From contig OZ022595.1 in assembly GCA_963669155.1 (NCBI GenBank), forward strand, positions 20,142,991 through 20,206,990: 64,000 nt of DNA, written 5' to 3'. Made by a program: the position numbers and the translations under genes. Position 1 is the stretch's first letter. Each line of letters opens with the position of its first letter. Source of the DNA: Arbacia lixula (Eukaryota; Echinodermata; Echinoidea; Arbacioida; Arbaciidae). Positions 22,301 through 37,300 of this stretch are shown piece by piece. The notes beneath the pieces are model-generated. The model was not told where the DNA came from, did no database searches, and was given only the letters and a program-made list of their open reading frames with translations.

Positions 22301-25300
22301 AATTTTACATAGATTAGTGGGAACTTATTTTTCTTATTTAGTAACTCTTTAAAGTTGTTATTTTTGAGGAGAGACGGGTGAAAAAGGGACTTGGAAGATG
22401 TCTAAATATCTTTCTGCTTCAGTTCTCCTTCAAGATTCTGTGTTTGAAAAGAGAGGAGAGAAGTAGAGAAGAAGATGTCAAATATTGTTAGGGTTTTGTT
22501 CTCCTTTCAGTGTATGTTTAAGGAGAGAGAGAGAGAGAGGGAAGATGGAACTTGGAAGTTGAAGCATGTGACACGATCAACACAGATCATTGTGCTTTGT
22601 TTCTAAGCTCAGATATGACCGCCTTGGGGGATGTTTTACACAGATCAGGGTCGTTCACTAGCAAAGTTCTTCAGGGGATCTACTCCACATCCCTGGTTAA
22701 TCTAAGCTTGTCTAACTTTGCAAGTTACACCAGGGGCTCTATTCATGAAACTTTAGTATGCCTCCTGTAGTTAGCTGCTAAAGTGAATTCAGCTACATGC
22801 ATTTGTTATTAACTAACTAGGATAGAAAGATTTCATGAATATGGCCCCTGGTGATAAAAGATATATACCATTTACATTAGTAAAATGATTTTGTTGTCAT
22901 CGGGTGCTTAAGGAATAAATTGCAATGTTTCTTGCAAATGCTACATGGTTTAAACAAGTATAAGAGAAGTATAAGAGAAGAAAAACAGTGGCTGATTAGT
23001 TGCTTGTGGTACTAGGTACTAAAAAAAAACACAGTTACACATTTGAAAATAATAACTTTACACATCTCAAAGTATTTCATTTTTTGAGCAGGTCAATCGA
23101 CAAGGCCTGTTCTGTCAGAAGCATGATCAATTATTAATGACACCATGATGGTAGTTTTTAGTGAATTGACATGAGTGAAGCACAATGGAAATAGTTGAGT
23201 TCTGAAAGAATTATCAGATAAACCCACAAAATTGGGTCTTGATTTGTCAAAGAAATAAAATCAAATTAATTTTTCCAAGGATTATGACAAGAATATTGAT
23301 TAAATGAAATGTTGCAAAGAATGTTTCTAAAGAATTTGACATCCTTTTTACTTTTAAATGCTGTTAAAATTTCAGCTTTGATACCAGTTGGAACCAGTTA
23401 TCATTTGCAAGTGTCAAATGTTGTTTTCAGCACCTAGTATTATGAGGTAAATGTGTCTTACTCCTATTATAATTAGGTATTATAATGATAATCCAAACAG
23501 CTGGGATACCAGGTGCTTCTATTGTCTACAGTGGTATTAATAGAGCTTTGATCGGGATTTTTTTGACGTGCTGCTGTTGCTCACAGAGAGTGAACTCATG
23601 AGTGCCATTCTCATTGGGCTTAAGAAATCGCGAAGTTAGAAAAATGGCGAAGTTAGGGTGAAAGTTGCCTAGCAGCGGTACCAAAAGCCGAATGGTCCTT
23701 TTGTCCCGTTTCACTAACTTCGCAATTTCTCTAACTTCGCGATTTTTTGAAGCCCAATGAGAATGACACTATGGTAAGCACATGTTGAAGACAGGTGCTA
23801 TATTGTGTGGCAGTGGCAGCAAAAAGGACAGCTAACTTCCAAATTCAGCCCAGGAGCTAAGATATACAATGTTGATGTCTTGGATTGTCTTGAGAGAAAG
23901 TACAGTCCTAGGAGAGTGAGATGGGTGAAATAATAGAGGTAGTAAAAGGGAGAATGAGACATGGAGAAGGAGGGAGGGAGAGATGAATAAATAGCGGCAG
24001 TGAGGTATGGAGAAAAAGGAAGTGAGAAAGAGAGAGGGGGGGGGGAGAGACAGGGACAAATTAAGAGACATGGAAGAAACAAAGTGTGAGAGATAGAGAT
24101 AAAGAGAGAGAAAGAGAGAGTTAAAAAGAGAGAGTAAGAGGAAAGAGGGAAGAAAGAGGAGAGAGACAGATACAAGAAAAAGAAAGAAAGAGAGAGAAAT
24201 CCAGAGACGTAGAGACAAAATGAGATAGAGAGAGAAGAGAGAGACATAGAGATACAGAAAGGAGTGAGATTATGTCTTGCAGCTGAGAATGACGGAGTGA
24301 CAGGATAAAAAGACAATAACAAAGATACAAGGATGAAGAGAAGTGAAAAAGATAGAGAGAGAGAAAGACGGCGAGAGAGAAAGTAAGAGACATACAAACG
24401 GAGAGATGAAAGAAGGAAAAGAGAAAAGGGAGATAGATAAAATGAAAAGAAAGAAAGAGAGAAACTTACAGAGAGAGAGAAATCCAGAGACGTAAATACA
24501 GAAGGAAATAGAGAGAGGAGCGAGAGAGGGATAGAGAAAAGATAGTCAGAAAGATAGATAGAGAGAGAGAGAGAGATACAAAAAAGAGCAAGATTGTGTC
24601 TCGCAGCTGACAGATAAAAGTTTGATATCCTGAGAACAAGCACAGTACACAAAGGGATGAGTGGTAATGGATGTATAAGATGCGCTGATATCTGTCCATG
24701 ATAACAGGTATTGTGAGTCCAACAAACCAACAGGGATCCTCAGACGATTCAATCTCGGGATTGACTCGAGGCAGATGGCTGAAAGTTTGATGCTGTCTGG
24801 GAAAAGTCTTCTGAGAAAAGTGCAGTCTGACATTCCACCAGAGTTCCTTTCTATGAGTGAATAAAAGGAGGAAGAAACCGTCAACGTGAGAAATTCGCAG
24901 AACATTAAAACGAAATCATACAATTTTGGAAAGAAATTTTAGGCATAGACCCAGTAGTAGAAATGATAGTGTGCTTCATCCTGTGAATGCATGAATACAA
25001 ATCAGACAATAATCTTGGAACCAGAAGGATTTGAACCTGGAATCTACCGCGTACCGGGCAGAGACTCAACCATGCAAGCTTTTTCTAGTTCGCGGATGAA
25101 GACATGGAAACAAATACACTTCTTGTTCATTTTTGTCGGTGAATAAAAGGATAGAAAGATAAAGCAGGAGAAGCCCACATTTTAAAAGAATCCTACAATC
25201 TGAGAAAAGCACAGAAACTTCTGTTGCGTTCATATTTACTGGTAAATAAAAGGGGAAATAAAAAATAGAAAATAAATCAACTATCATAATGTTGTACATG

Positions 25301-28300
25301 TAAAATTATTACACTTTTTTTTAATATGATATTCCTTTTTTAAGGCCAAACGCTATGATAATTGGGACTCGCTTTGCACCAAGTAAGAAAAGAATAATTA
25401 AGAAAAAATTGGAATATGTAATTACTAAAGAGCTAATAAATTTGTATTATGTAACACTTATGGTCAACAGTCAAGAGTGTGACTGAGCAATCTACAAATG
25501 CACTCTGTTTTTGCCTGTCACCGATGATAATTATGATGTACAATAATGATTACATACTTTTAATGATATATCAGGAAATATTTAGAAAATAATCTGCATA
25601 TCTACTCATTCCCCCCCCCCCCCCCCCCTCCATGTCTAAGCACATTTCAAAGTGATGAAGCTGTGAATTGCTCGGAACCATTTCATAAGAATGGTGACTT
25701 GTTTTGAAATGTGCTCTAATTGCAAAAATCAAGCCATCTCCACTCTGAGTGTGCGGTTAATTGCAGATTTCATCTAGAAACTGACTTTTCACATAACCTC
25801 AATCTTCATAGGCCTGTTCACACTGTGCGCTGCCCAATCAGAAATATCCCTCTTATCTTGCCAGAGTGATAATAAAGTTCTTGTGATATCCCAGATGAGA
25901 AATACCTGTGATTTAGTACGTACTTCCTCAAAACTACAGGTTTATATTTTCAAGGTTGTAGGGAAAAGTGTGGCATGAAAGCAAACAGTGAGAACTTCTA
26001 TCCCACCGAAAAATAGAGCTCACAACTACTAGAACTTACACAAAATAATGATTGGGGATTTTCAATGCCTGAATCTGATCTTGTAAACAACAGGTATTTT
26101 CCTAATCAGTGAGGGTGTGAAAGTGCCCCTTCATCTCCCAGGGATTTGTGGTTTGCAGAACCAATCAAAACTCAGGATCAGTACTCACTGTTTGTTTTGT
26201 CATGTGATCACTGCAAACCTTTTCATATTCCCCAACCATATTGTGTGTACTCATTTACAAGAGGAAAGGCACCCTGAGAAATATCACAATGATTAAGTCT
26301 GAAATTCTATCTTGTATCTAGTTTACATGTAGATTAGTTATGAAACCTTGTTTTTGTGGAGGTTTTCAGTTAATATAAAAAAAAACATTGACAGGTTTTC
26401 GTAACCACAGCCACTCTGTGGCTTAGCTGATCAAATTTCCTGTCTTTTTTTTTTTTTTTTTTTTTTGGGGGGGGGGGGGGGGGGAGATCCTCATTCGAGT
26501 GTAAATAATGCTATGGTGGTGGCAAAGTGTGCATGTTTATTGAGGTAGAGATGATTTTCTTGATTGGGTGCGGGTCTTTTTTTTGCGGGAATTCTACTTT
26601 GTTGTCAAGAATAGCGTGGCAAATTGAATTTGATCCTACCTTTCCAACTCTGAATTAACTTATCACCTGTCCTGCTGGAGAGAATTTCAGCTCAATCCCA
26701 TTCCCGTTTAACCTTTCCCATACCAGGTAGGATGACGCTGTTTAACCCAATGATCACAGTTAGATTTTCTGGCTTTGTGAACCCTGGTCCAGTTAGGATA
26801 TGAAAATGTGCCATGGAACTGCAATAACTTACAGTGTGTGGCTTAATTATGCCCAGTAAGGAATTTGAAGTTCATTCAAAGCCTGTTGTCTTATTGTCTG
26901 TCCAGTAGATTATGCAAGAGTTGTGCTGCTCAGTATCCGAGTGGAAAAACGCCAGTCGCAAATACGCGGGCTCATTAAAGTTTTGATTAAGGAGTTCCTG
27001 CTGTCTGCTGCACATTTAATGAAATTTAAAGAAAGGAGAATTGTGCGTGATACTTTAAATTTGGTGGGAGCTTATCTATCAAAGAACAACAGCACTTTTT
27101 ACAACAACAACCCATTCATTACTTTTTAAAATCCTATATTACTATTTTACTAGAAAATATAATCCTCATAGCATAGAGATTTTACAAATCCCTGGTCAGT
27201 GTCAAGATATAATGTAACTTTCTACATTAACCAAGCTAGTTTACATGTACAGTGAAACCTGTAGTGTAAATCTATAGTGGCCACCCAAGGGAAACAAAAA
27301 TTGTGGCCTTTATAGACAGGTGCCTGCTATAGACAGGTTCATTAACACATGATCTCTCTACGGGGGAATTATTTTAGTGGCCACTAAGACAGGTTTGACT
27401 GTATAATGTAACTTTCTACATTAACCAAGCCAAATTAGAACTTGGGTTTGTGGAACATTCTGCGCATGGGCTAGTTTACATGTATATGCAGCTGATTTTT
27501 ATGTGTTTATTTATTCAGTCTTCTTTATACAGGAAATTCCCATCAGTAAGCTTGTACTATTTTCCCTCATGGCCCTGTGTACAAATATTACAATGCATAT
27601 TAACATGAACATATACATGTAGTAAATACAACATAATGCTATTAAAAAAAAGAGGAAAAAGGGCAGCAAATATCGACGGATGAAAAACTTTACATTAAAC
27701 ACAAAGTGTGTAGAGAGGAGATCAATGTCTGGATGAGCTCAGTGCTGATGTGAAACTCCGGCTTCTCTAGGAAGCGTCCTCCATGCTGAACATAGATAAA
27801 TGGTGTGAAGCGGCTGACATTTAATGTGTCTGTTTGATGGAGTGGTCCCATATCTGTTGCTGAAGACTGAGAAACCTGAAGAAGGGTATTGCAACCAGTC
27901 AGACAATCTCCCCTGGGGTGGAGAGCTCATCCTCTAAGCATGACAGATTCACAATGTAGGCAGGTCAATGGCAGAAGACAATTTATCGGGAAGCACTCGT
28001 TATTCCGAAGGTTCGTTATTCCGAACGTTACGCGACAAATGCTTGGATTAGCATCGAGGTATAGGCAATTTAAAGTTTTTGGAATTACGAACCTTCGGAA
28101 TAACGAATCTTTGGAATAAACAAACCTTCGGAATATCGAACTGTAACCAATTTATCAACATGTAAGAACAAATCTGGCTCAATTTGTCATTCTCATCTTC
28201 TCATTTTGAATGGAATTAGTTTTTTTTTCTGAGATGTACATTTCTTGTTTTATTGCCAGAAAATTTTTGCTCGTGTTCTGTTTTTTTTTTATTCCATATT

Positions 28301-31300
28301 CTTGCTCTTCCTTCTTCTTCATCTGCTTTTTCTACCTGTAGCTTGTGCATCTTATTTCAACCCTTTCCTCATCTCTGATCTTGTCAAAACCAGTATTTGT
28401 TCATTCATTTACAGGATGGAGCACATCAAAGTTACCTTCACAGTAACCTACTTTCCCACAAAATAAATGTCCTATATTTTCTAGTATGCTGTAAGATGGA
28501 GAGTTCATACAAGATGTTTCAGAAAATAAGTGTAGTAGAACTGAAGACTCAAGGAAAGGTTCCTTACAGCAACAAAAAACACTAACAGAAAATGTGGAAG
28601 TATACAGGTCATCAAATTCATCTGGAAAGCTGAAAGCCCCACGTATGGTGATATTTTATAGTTATTTGGGATGCTGAGAATACATTGAGTCTGATGATTT
28701 GCACCAGCGCAAATGCAAAGCTGGTGGTCATCAAAACTGTTCTTAGTCATATCACATGGCCCTAATTATAGCCTGGTTTACAGGCTGTTGGACATTTAAA
28801 ATCTAGAACTACCACAAATATATGTTTGGGTCTAGGACTAAGAAGACTAGTTTTCCTGTGCTGCGGTCTGTCAGAGCGAGCAGACAAGAACGAGAGAGGG
28901 ATTAGTCTAGTGCAGCCAGACCCATTTATTGTAGAGTTTGGATTTAAAATGTCTAACACTCTGGAAGAGAGGCTACCCTAATTACAAAACTCCAAGCAGG
29001 TTGTCCCAGTTAAGTTTGGTTGGATGCATGTAAACACCAATGTTCACACATGCAGCAAGACCTACTTCAGCACGATCTGGTCATTCATGTTAAAGTATGG
29101 TGGACTGAAAACAGTGTCAGTGCTAAGTCAACAAAATGAGTGTAATATTTCATTCTTGGAGATACATGTAGCTGAAAAAACATGAATATCAAAGTAATTC
29201 TTTCATAAAGAAACCATTGAATATACACATTGATAGCGCAATATAGCAATCTCTACGGTGTTGGCTAGATACATGTATAGGCTAAAATAATTGACATTCA
29301 GAGGGTTTTTTTCTCCTTACTGGTTAACATACCTCTATGGTGTTGGGCTTGTTGTGGGCTAGGTGTGGACTAGAATTACCGACATTCAGCATGGTCTTAT
29401 CTCCTTACCAAGTAACCTACATGTATGGTGTTGGGCTTGATATGGGCTGGAATCATTGACATACAGCATGGTTTTTCCTCCTTACTAAGAAATAAACCTC
29501 TCTGTTGTTTGGCTAGATGTGGGCTAGAATCATTGACATTCAGCATAATTTAACTCCTTACTGAGTAACCTAACTCTATGGCATTGGGCTAGATGTGGGC
29601 TAGAATCATTGACATTCAGCATGGTTTTACCTCCTTACTGAGAAATAAACATCTATGGTGTTGGGCTAGATGTGGGCTAGAATCATTGACATTTAGCATT
29701 CTTTTTCCTCCGTACTGAGAAAAACATATCTATGGTGTTGGGCTAGATGTGGGCTAGAATCATTGACATTTAGCATTCTTTTTCCTCCTTACTGAGAAAA
29801 AACATATCTATGGTGTTGGGCTAGATGTGGGCTAGAATCATTGACATTTAGCAGTGTTTTTCCTCCTTACTGAGAAACACACCTTTATGGTGTTGGGCTA
29901 GATGTGGGCTAGAATCATCAACATTCAGCATGGTTTTACCTCCTTACTGAGAAATAAACATCTATGGCGTTGGACTACATGTGGGCTAAAATCATTGACA
30001 TATAGCATGCTTTTTTCCTCCTTACTGAGAAACACACATCTATGGTGTTGGGCTAGATGTGGGCAAGAATCATTGACATATAGCATGCTTTTTTCCTCCT
30101 TACTGAGAAACACACATCTATGGTGTTGGGCTAGATGTGGGTTAGTATCATTGACATTCAGTGTGGTGCATGTTTGATTGAATGGCTTCATATCTACCGC
30201 TGATTATGCCCACTCAACCTTGTTAGGGAGGTGTTAGGCAACGGCGGCATGTGTGCTGCTCTGGGGTTAGAAAGGGTGTTTACTGACATCAATGCTCTGA
30301 TAAAGAGTGGCTGGGGGGGGGGGGGGTGGAGGGGAGGGTGGTAGAAGGGGTGAATTGGTAGAGGGGGGTGGTGGGGTGATGTGGAAGGGGGTGGAGAGGA
30401 GGTTATAAATGGTGTTCACTGACATCAATGCTCTGATTAGGAGTTGGGTTGGTAGAAGGGGAGGATTGGTGGAGGGGGGGGGGGGTATGGTAAAGGAGAA
30501 GGGGTGGAGAGGTTAGAAGGGATGAGGACATTACATCAATGCTCTGATTAGGAGTTGGGGTGGTAGAAGGGGAGAAAGTTTGGAGGGGGGTAGGAAACAT
30601 GGTGAAGGGAAAGGGATGGAGAGGAGGTTAAAGTGGCTGGAGTTATTACATCTGTGCTCTGATTAGGAGTGGGTGGACGGGATGGGGGGGGGGGGGGGAG
30701 GGATCTTCCAACTAAGCGAAATAAAGAAAAACCCATGATACTGTCGTTCATGTAACATCCTGTTGTAGTGTAACAGGGTTTAGAGCTATGCAAATCAGTG
30801 ATTTAATAGATCTGTATATTAAACACCTAGTTGAGAGCCATGTGCATGTGTAAATCGTGCTTTTACTCTTAAAATTTGCACAGTTTTTTTGTATGTATGT
30901 TTGGGTGTTATGCCAAATTACAATAGATTGTGTGTTACATTGTATGATAACAACAATAAACAACAAACTGATTTAAAGAACTAGTATTGCCATTTGAAAG
31001 CAAAATAGTGATCAGTTTTGCTCTTAAAAGGCCTTGGTAGTGAATAAATTGAAAAGCGCCCTCGTGTGAGACGCCTTGACGTTGTTGTTGATAGGCAGAC
31101 AATTTGCATTACGGTGACATGCACAGACAGCTGTCATTCCATGCAAAGCATTTTGTTTGGAAAGCTGCTCCATGCAGGATCAGCTTACAACCGTATGGTT
31201 ATTGTAGTCCCACGCAGTCAATATCGTGTGACCCACATCTGACTGGACGCTGTACTTGCTCCCATGTGTGTGGGCTCTACAAACTCAAGTACATGGCAGA

Positions 31301-34300
31301 TGCAGTGACATACTCATGTTTGTGTGTTTTGTAGTGGAGCGTGGCTTATCAATTGAATGTTGAATATGGTGGCATTGAACTGTCTGTACCTTAATAAAAA
31401 AACAAAAGGAATCTAGAAGGGATTCTTGGCTCCCAAAACAGAATAGGTATTTTTCTTATTTCAACATTTTACCAACTGTTGTGTAGTCAGTGTACATGTA
31501 CATGTTCATCATATATGTAGATACATTTGAAGCAGAAGTCTGAGGAGAAAATGTGTTGCTTAATGTTCGATGTTAAAAGGATCTAGATGGCCCTGAAGAT
31601 AAGCTGGATTTTAATAAAGGACACAAACATGAAAGAAACATCTAAGTTAAGGTTTAACGAAAATCCATGAAAGGTTAAGAAAGTTGGGATCTTTTGAAAT
31701 GTTAATTTTGTGACATTATTTGCAAGACACTCTCCCATATGTTTTGATCAATACAAATCCATAAATTGCTCTTTTCCTGTTTTTCACAACAGAATCATTT
31801 TTTTTTCATACATACAGGTATGTGCCTAAAAACGCATTTCTAATGATGTATCAAATGCACAGGTGAAAGGATGCATATCTTTTTGAGAAAATGCACATTT
31901 TCCCAAAAATCTGTACACAGCATATAGGAGAGCTACCTCGCACATGACCTCACAAAATCAAAAATGTTAAAAGGCCATAACTTTCTTACCCTGTGACGGA
32001 TTTTCATCGCACCTTCACGAATATCTTTCTTTCATGTTTCTGCTTTTATTGGAAGCAAGTTATTTTCAGGGTAAACTATCCCTTTAACTCGTTAGGTGTG
32101 ATGTGTGTATTTGTTAGCATTCATGACACAAATCCCATAGACCACCATTTGTGTGGCACAGGAATGGTTAAGCCGTTACTCACAGTTAGCTTTTCAAGCT
32201 TCATTTACCTTTTTCTAGTTAGCATATCAATATTGCCACAAAACTGCCTTAAAGACAGCCCGTCCCTTTTTCAGATCACCACAAAACCATCGAAACATTG
32301 GAAAAACATATAGAGAAGTGTTAGCAAGCTGTATATTCATAATTTGAAACTGATACGTAGCGTAAAATTCAAATAATGCACGTAAACAAATTCTGATTAA
32401 TAGTCTTTACCTCAGGCTCTTAGCAGTTTGTGTTGAAATATCTGTTTTATTGATCAATCTGTGTATTAAATTATAAAACGCATTATGAAAAAAAATTGTT
32501 CCAAAGAAGGAATCATCTCCAAAGTTTGGTAATTACTCATAAAATTAGGATTTCACACATGCATAATAACCACATAGATACTGTAACAAAGACTAATACT
32601 TTTTTCGTAGTATGAAAAAAGTCGGTTTGAAATTTAACGGCTGAAATTTTTTGCATATACAGAAAGCTTCAACATGCTATATTCTTAGAAATGGTCTTGA
32701 ATCACACTTTCTTCAATTTACGATCGTGATAGACAATTTCAAATTTTAAGCTTGCAAAAGGGACGGACAATCTTTAAAGTACTGTAGCTAGTCCCTTTTG
32801 CAGACCTAATTCTGACAGTTCCCTGACTTTGTCATCATTTGGGAGAGAGTGGCTTTAACAGTTTCCTGGAATCGACAAAGCATAATATTCGATTTTTAGA
32901 GAAATAATCTTCGATAATTGATCAAGTTTTCTTTTTTCATACCATGAAAATAGTCAAATCTCAGTGAAAAATAGCTAGATTTTCATTTATTCTACAGGAG
33001 TTATAGTACCTCTGACCTTAAAATTTCACACTTCGTATCCCAAAGATATGTGCTAAATATGTGCAAACTTTCATGAAGTTTGCAGATATTTATAAAAGGG
33101 ACAGGCCATCTTTAACCAAAGGGGTGTGGCTTGCTGCCAGAGCAGTTTATCACATGGTATTGGAGAGTGTTCATACACGTACCATATGAAATCCACACTG
33201 ACTGGAGGCCAGGGGGCATATTCATGTCACATTAGAGACGTTCACACGCAGAGAAAAATCTCACCAGCCAGCAAGAGCTGTGATCTTTATGCCAGCATTG
33301 CGCATGCTGGAAAAATTAATCTGAGCCACAAGATCAGCCTTCACCCAACATACATGGTAGTAGCAGACGGTTGTCACCCTATGCATTATGGGATAGAAAA
33401 CATTGATGTGCAAATCTTGTCTGTTCAAACACACTTAAAATGTAGCCTTATTATAAGCATTATTTGTGTAATCTGTATTCAGGTTATTATGTATTGTTGT
33501 AGTATTTGTACACAGGGCCTCCAGGGAGAACAGTGCAAGATCACTGATGGGGCTATATCCTGTATCAAAAAAGACTAAATGAGTAAAATAAAGGCCTTAA
33601 GAATTGCACCTAATCACCTCAAAAATCGCTTTACTAGTGAAATTTTTACCTCAGTCGAGATCTTGCTGATTAGTTAAATTGTTGTGTTCAATGTTTAAGT
33701 CTCACTGATTTTGTTGTTTATAATGCCCCTTTTACCTAAGTTTAGCAAACTACTTAAGTGCAATCAGCTACATGCATTATTAGCAACAAGCTCGGCCAGA
33801 GAGGTTTCATGAGTATATGGCTGCTGATTGTATAGCTCATCACTATGAAATATGACACTGGTATTCTTATGAAGAGTCTCTGTATGTCAACGTGTAAGAA
33901 AGCTGGGTACAGCATTCCCTAACACCCTAAATGGATTTGCCTGCAACATCGAGACCATTTGCAGCATGGCGTAAATGGATTGTCCCCATTCCAGGTGGGC
34001 GTTGGCATATTTTAGCACATGGACGTCAGAAGTTGAGTGCATTCAAGGAGTTTTCCAAGTCTGGACAAATATTTTTGAGAGGCAAATTTGGTGTGGTCTA
34101 CTTCTGAATGTCACTACCTTTTCCAAGTGGCCTCCCCAACCCTACCCCCCCCCCACCTTAACGCCCTTTATTTCTGATTTGTTAACTGTCCTGAACACAC
34201 ATGCATGACTCATACAAATTTCATTGGCACGATGTTGATTTGCCTTTGTAGGATATTTCTATACCAAATTAATATTTACACATTTCCACATAATAATAAA

Positions 34301-37300
34301 TAATAAATAAATCATTTATAGAGTGCAGAAACTATATTTATATATTCTACTGTGCTGCAATAGCTTTTATATGCACTTCTACTATGTAATGCTATATAAT
34401 TTTAAATCATAATCATAAATAAATTATGCCCAAAATGTTGGTGTTTTGACCTCATGGGATTAACACCGATGATAGCTCTCCATACACCACTGGTGACACT
34501 CCACGGACAAATTTTCTAAGATGATATCAAGCATGAAACAATATAATCACTTCCCCATGTGATGTGAAAATTATAAGCAGTAAAATAAGAGGATACTTTC
34601 ATTGGTAGTTGAGCAGTACAGTGAACATTAAGACTTCTCCAGGGAGACTAGAAATGTCATTTTAGACAGGTGGTCTTTTTCTACTGGTGGTCGCTAAAGC
34701 TAAAGCAGATATTTGTCCTAACAAACAAAGTTTGTCACAAATAGATTTTCTCTATTTGAGATCATTGTTACCATACCTCTTTAGATTTACAGAGACATAC
34801 ACTAGATTGCATTTGAGGAATCTTGAAACTGAGGAAGATGTTTTTGCAAAACATTGTTTTCCTGCGCACCTCCTTACCATTACAACCACACTTTACCTAC
34901 ATGTACCTCTCCCCCCCCCCCCCCCACTTCCCCACACACTCATTCACACAGTGCCATTTTCTAAGTACACATAATTTGTCTGGGATGTGTTGATGCGTGA
35001 GATGATATAACTCATCCTGTCATGGGATTTGAGAGGTGCTGCAGAAATGTTTACGTCTCGGCCGGAACGCTGGCGCAAAATACTGTCAGAAATATGTATC
35101 GCACGTCCAGGTGATTTCATGCAGTGTTTAGGCCAGTATGTTTGTACAGTGTGATGAGACTTGTGCTGTACAGGTGTGTGAGTACAGAAGTGAAAAAGGA
35201 AAGTGTGATTGTAAATATTTATAGAATGTATTTTGAGGTCTGACATGATTGTTTATCAGAGAAGAAAAAAGAAAATCATGGCTGTCGTTAACAGATTACT
35301 TAACAGGTCTTAAGGTGATTTAGCCAAAAGAACCCCCCCCCCCCCCCCAAAAAAAAAAAAAAAAAAAAAAAAAATGATGAAGAAGTCCCTGTAAAAGCAA
35401 AATGTAAAAAAAAAATGTACTCTTTATAGGATATAATGCACAGGCTATTTGATTGATGATATCAGGCTCAAAAAGTAGCGCCAACAAATAATTGTTAAAT
35501 GTTTTTTTCCTGCAAGGCTGTCTGTACACGTTATCTAGAAGGTTGCTTTAATTTTCTGCAGTTAGAGAAGTTAATGTGGTTCGCTCTTGCCATCTGGGCC
35601 CTGTTGCATAAAACTTACCATTGATGGTATCTTTGCTACCATTGGCAACCTTCATGGAAACCTTGAATTTGATTGGCTATAGAGTGGTGTTACCATGGTA
35701 GTTACCATTGATGGCAGAGTTACCATCAATGGTGAGTTTTATGCAATGGACCCAGGTGTTTGTTTTGATGGCTGAAAGGGAAATTAATCGGATAAGAATC
35801 AGGAAATGCTAGCAAGGACTGGTAGGATTCTGGGAAGCATATTAGAGAGGTAATCTGAAACATTGATGTTACAAAGCTTTATATTTCTACCTTGTAAGAG
35901 GCTTACCACCTTGTTGATTATGTTTTCCTGATGCATAAGAGTCAGGAAGTACTAGCAAGGGCTGGTAGGATTCTGGAGAGCATATGAGAGAGATAGTCTA
36001 AATCGTTGAAGTTATCAAGCTTTATATTTCCACCTTGGTGATTCTGTTTTCCTGATGTATAAGGGTCAGTAAGTACTAGCAAGGGCTGGTAGGATTCTGG
36101 AGAGCATATGAGAGAGATAGTCTAAAACATTGAAGTTATGAAGCTTTATATTTCCACCTTTGCTGATTATGTTTGTTTGATGTATACATGTAGTTCCAAT
36201 CCTTTTACCTCCTTCACGGTACCCCATGCATGATGATTGTCACCTCAAGGTTGAGCCAGATTCAATTACACTCATAAAGTTTGAAATACATGAATTTCTT
36301 GTGATGGACCTTGTATGAACTCCTTAGCTTGAAGACTTGTGTCTATCAGATGACATCCGTTTCTATGGTAATGACCATCTCAACTCCTTGAGATGTCCTC
36401 ACCTGCACTCAGAGTCCGTCTTGGAGGAGCATCCCTTCATAAGAGATAAGGGAAATGCGACCTGAATATAAATGTGCTGGAAGGACTCGACTCTAAAAGC
36501 TGTTCGCGGCCAAAAGTTGAATCTTCTTTGATAGGAGTTAGAATGTCTTTGTTCTTAAAAGTGTGGATAGAAATTACATAAATGATAATAAATAAAACAT
36601 TAACCCATTGCGCATGGCTAGATTTTTTGGCCTAAGTGAACCCTGGTTCAGTTCAAATGTTAAAATTTGCCATGAAACTGCAGTAAGCAAATGGCTGTGG
36701 CTTAATTGCAACCTATACAGTATTTGAAGTTCATTCATAGCCTGTCGTCTATGGTCTGTACTTCAGATTACGGGGAAGTCGTGCTGCTTAGTCTCCAAGT
36801 GGAGAAAAACCAGCCCGCATATATGTGTATGCAGGCTCAGTAAAGAAACGGTAAAAATGTGCTTTATGAATGATTCCCTGTAAATATGATATCAGTTCCC
36901 ATCCATTGAAATGTCTTGTTGCTAAATGCATTTTAACATGAGATATAGACCAGTGTCAGTTTGAATGCAATATACCCTTGGACAAGATGCTTGTTTGTTC
37001 CTCTCAATCCAAAGGCGTAGTAAATGGGTACCTGATAAGAGTATTCCTCATCTACATATTAGATCAACTGGCTTCTGGCTCTGACTATAGTTGCTTTGCT
37101 GAAGCCAGTGTATTCATCCAAAAATTTGTATGGTATTTCTACTAAGTACAGTGCCATATAAAAGCAAAGTTTTATTATTATCATACTTATTAATTTCTTG
37201 TTTTATATTCTGGTCCAATCAGGAAGCAACATTGCCAAGCTGACCGATGTGACATACGACGCAGCCGGCCAGATGACCAGCCCAGCGGACAAGAGCAATA

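Larger units (their letters stand above)
17930..22352. mobile_element. composite element bounded by 155-bp TTAA inverted repeats
   Basis: The left arm 17930-18084 begins ttaaagggttactaaatt. The right arm 22194-22352 is its inverted copy and ends atttagtaactctttaa. The inner edges match as cctccagtgacgtatgagaa against ttctcatacgtcactggagg. Enclosed are a segment shared with the end of the window (18110-18305), part of a second MITE (18309-18655), a Penelope-like element and a SINE array. I infer an original foldback DNA element later filled by insertions. Confidence 0.82.

Noticed and set aside
23798-24730. 310-codon minus-strand frame, Ser/Leu-rich
   Set aside because: It covers a GA-rich polypurine stretch and contains no domain. 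Low-complexity DNA is often open on the pyrimidine strand.
33126-33578. 150-codon frame in intron 1
   Set aside because: No domain, no splice-compatible homology and no compositional support; probably a chance open frame.
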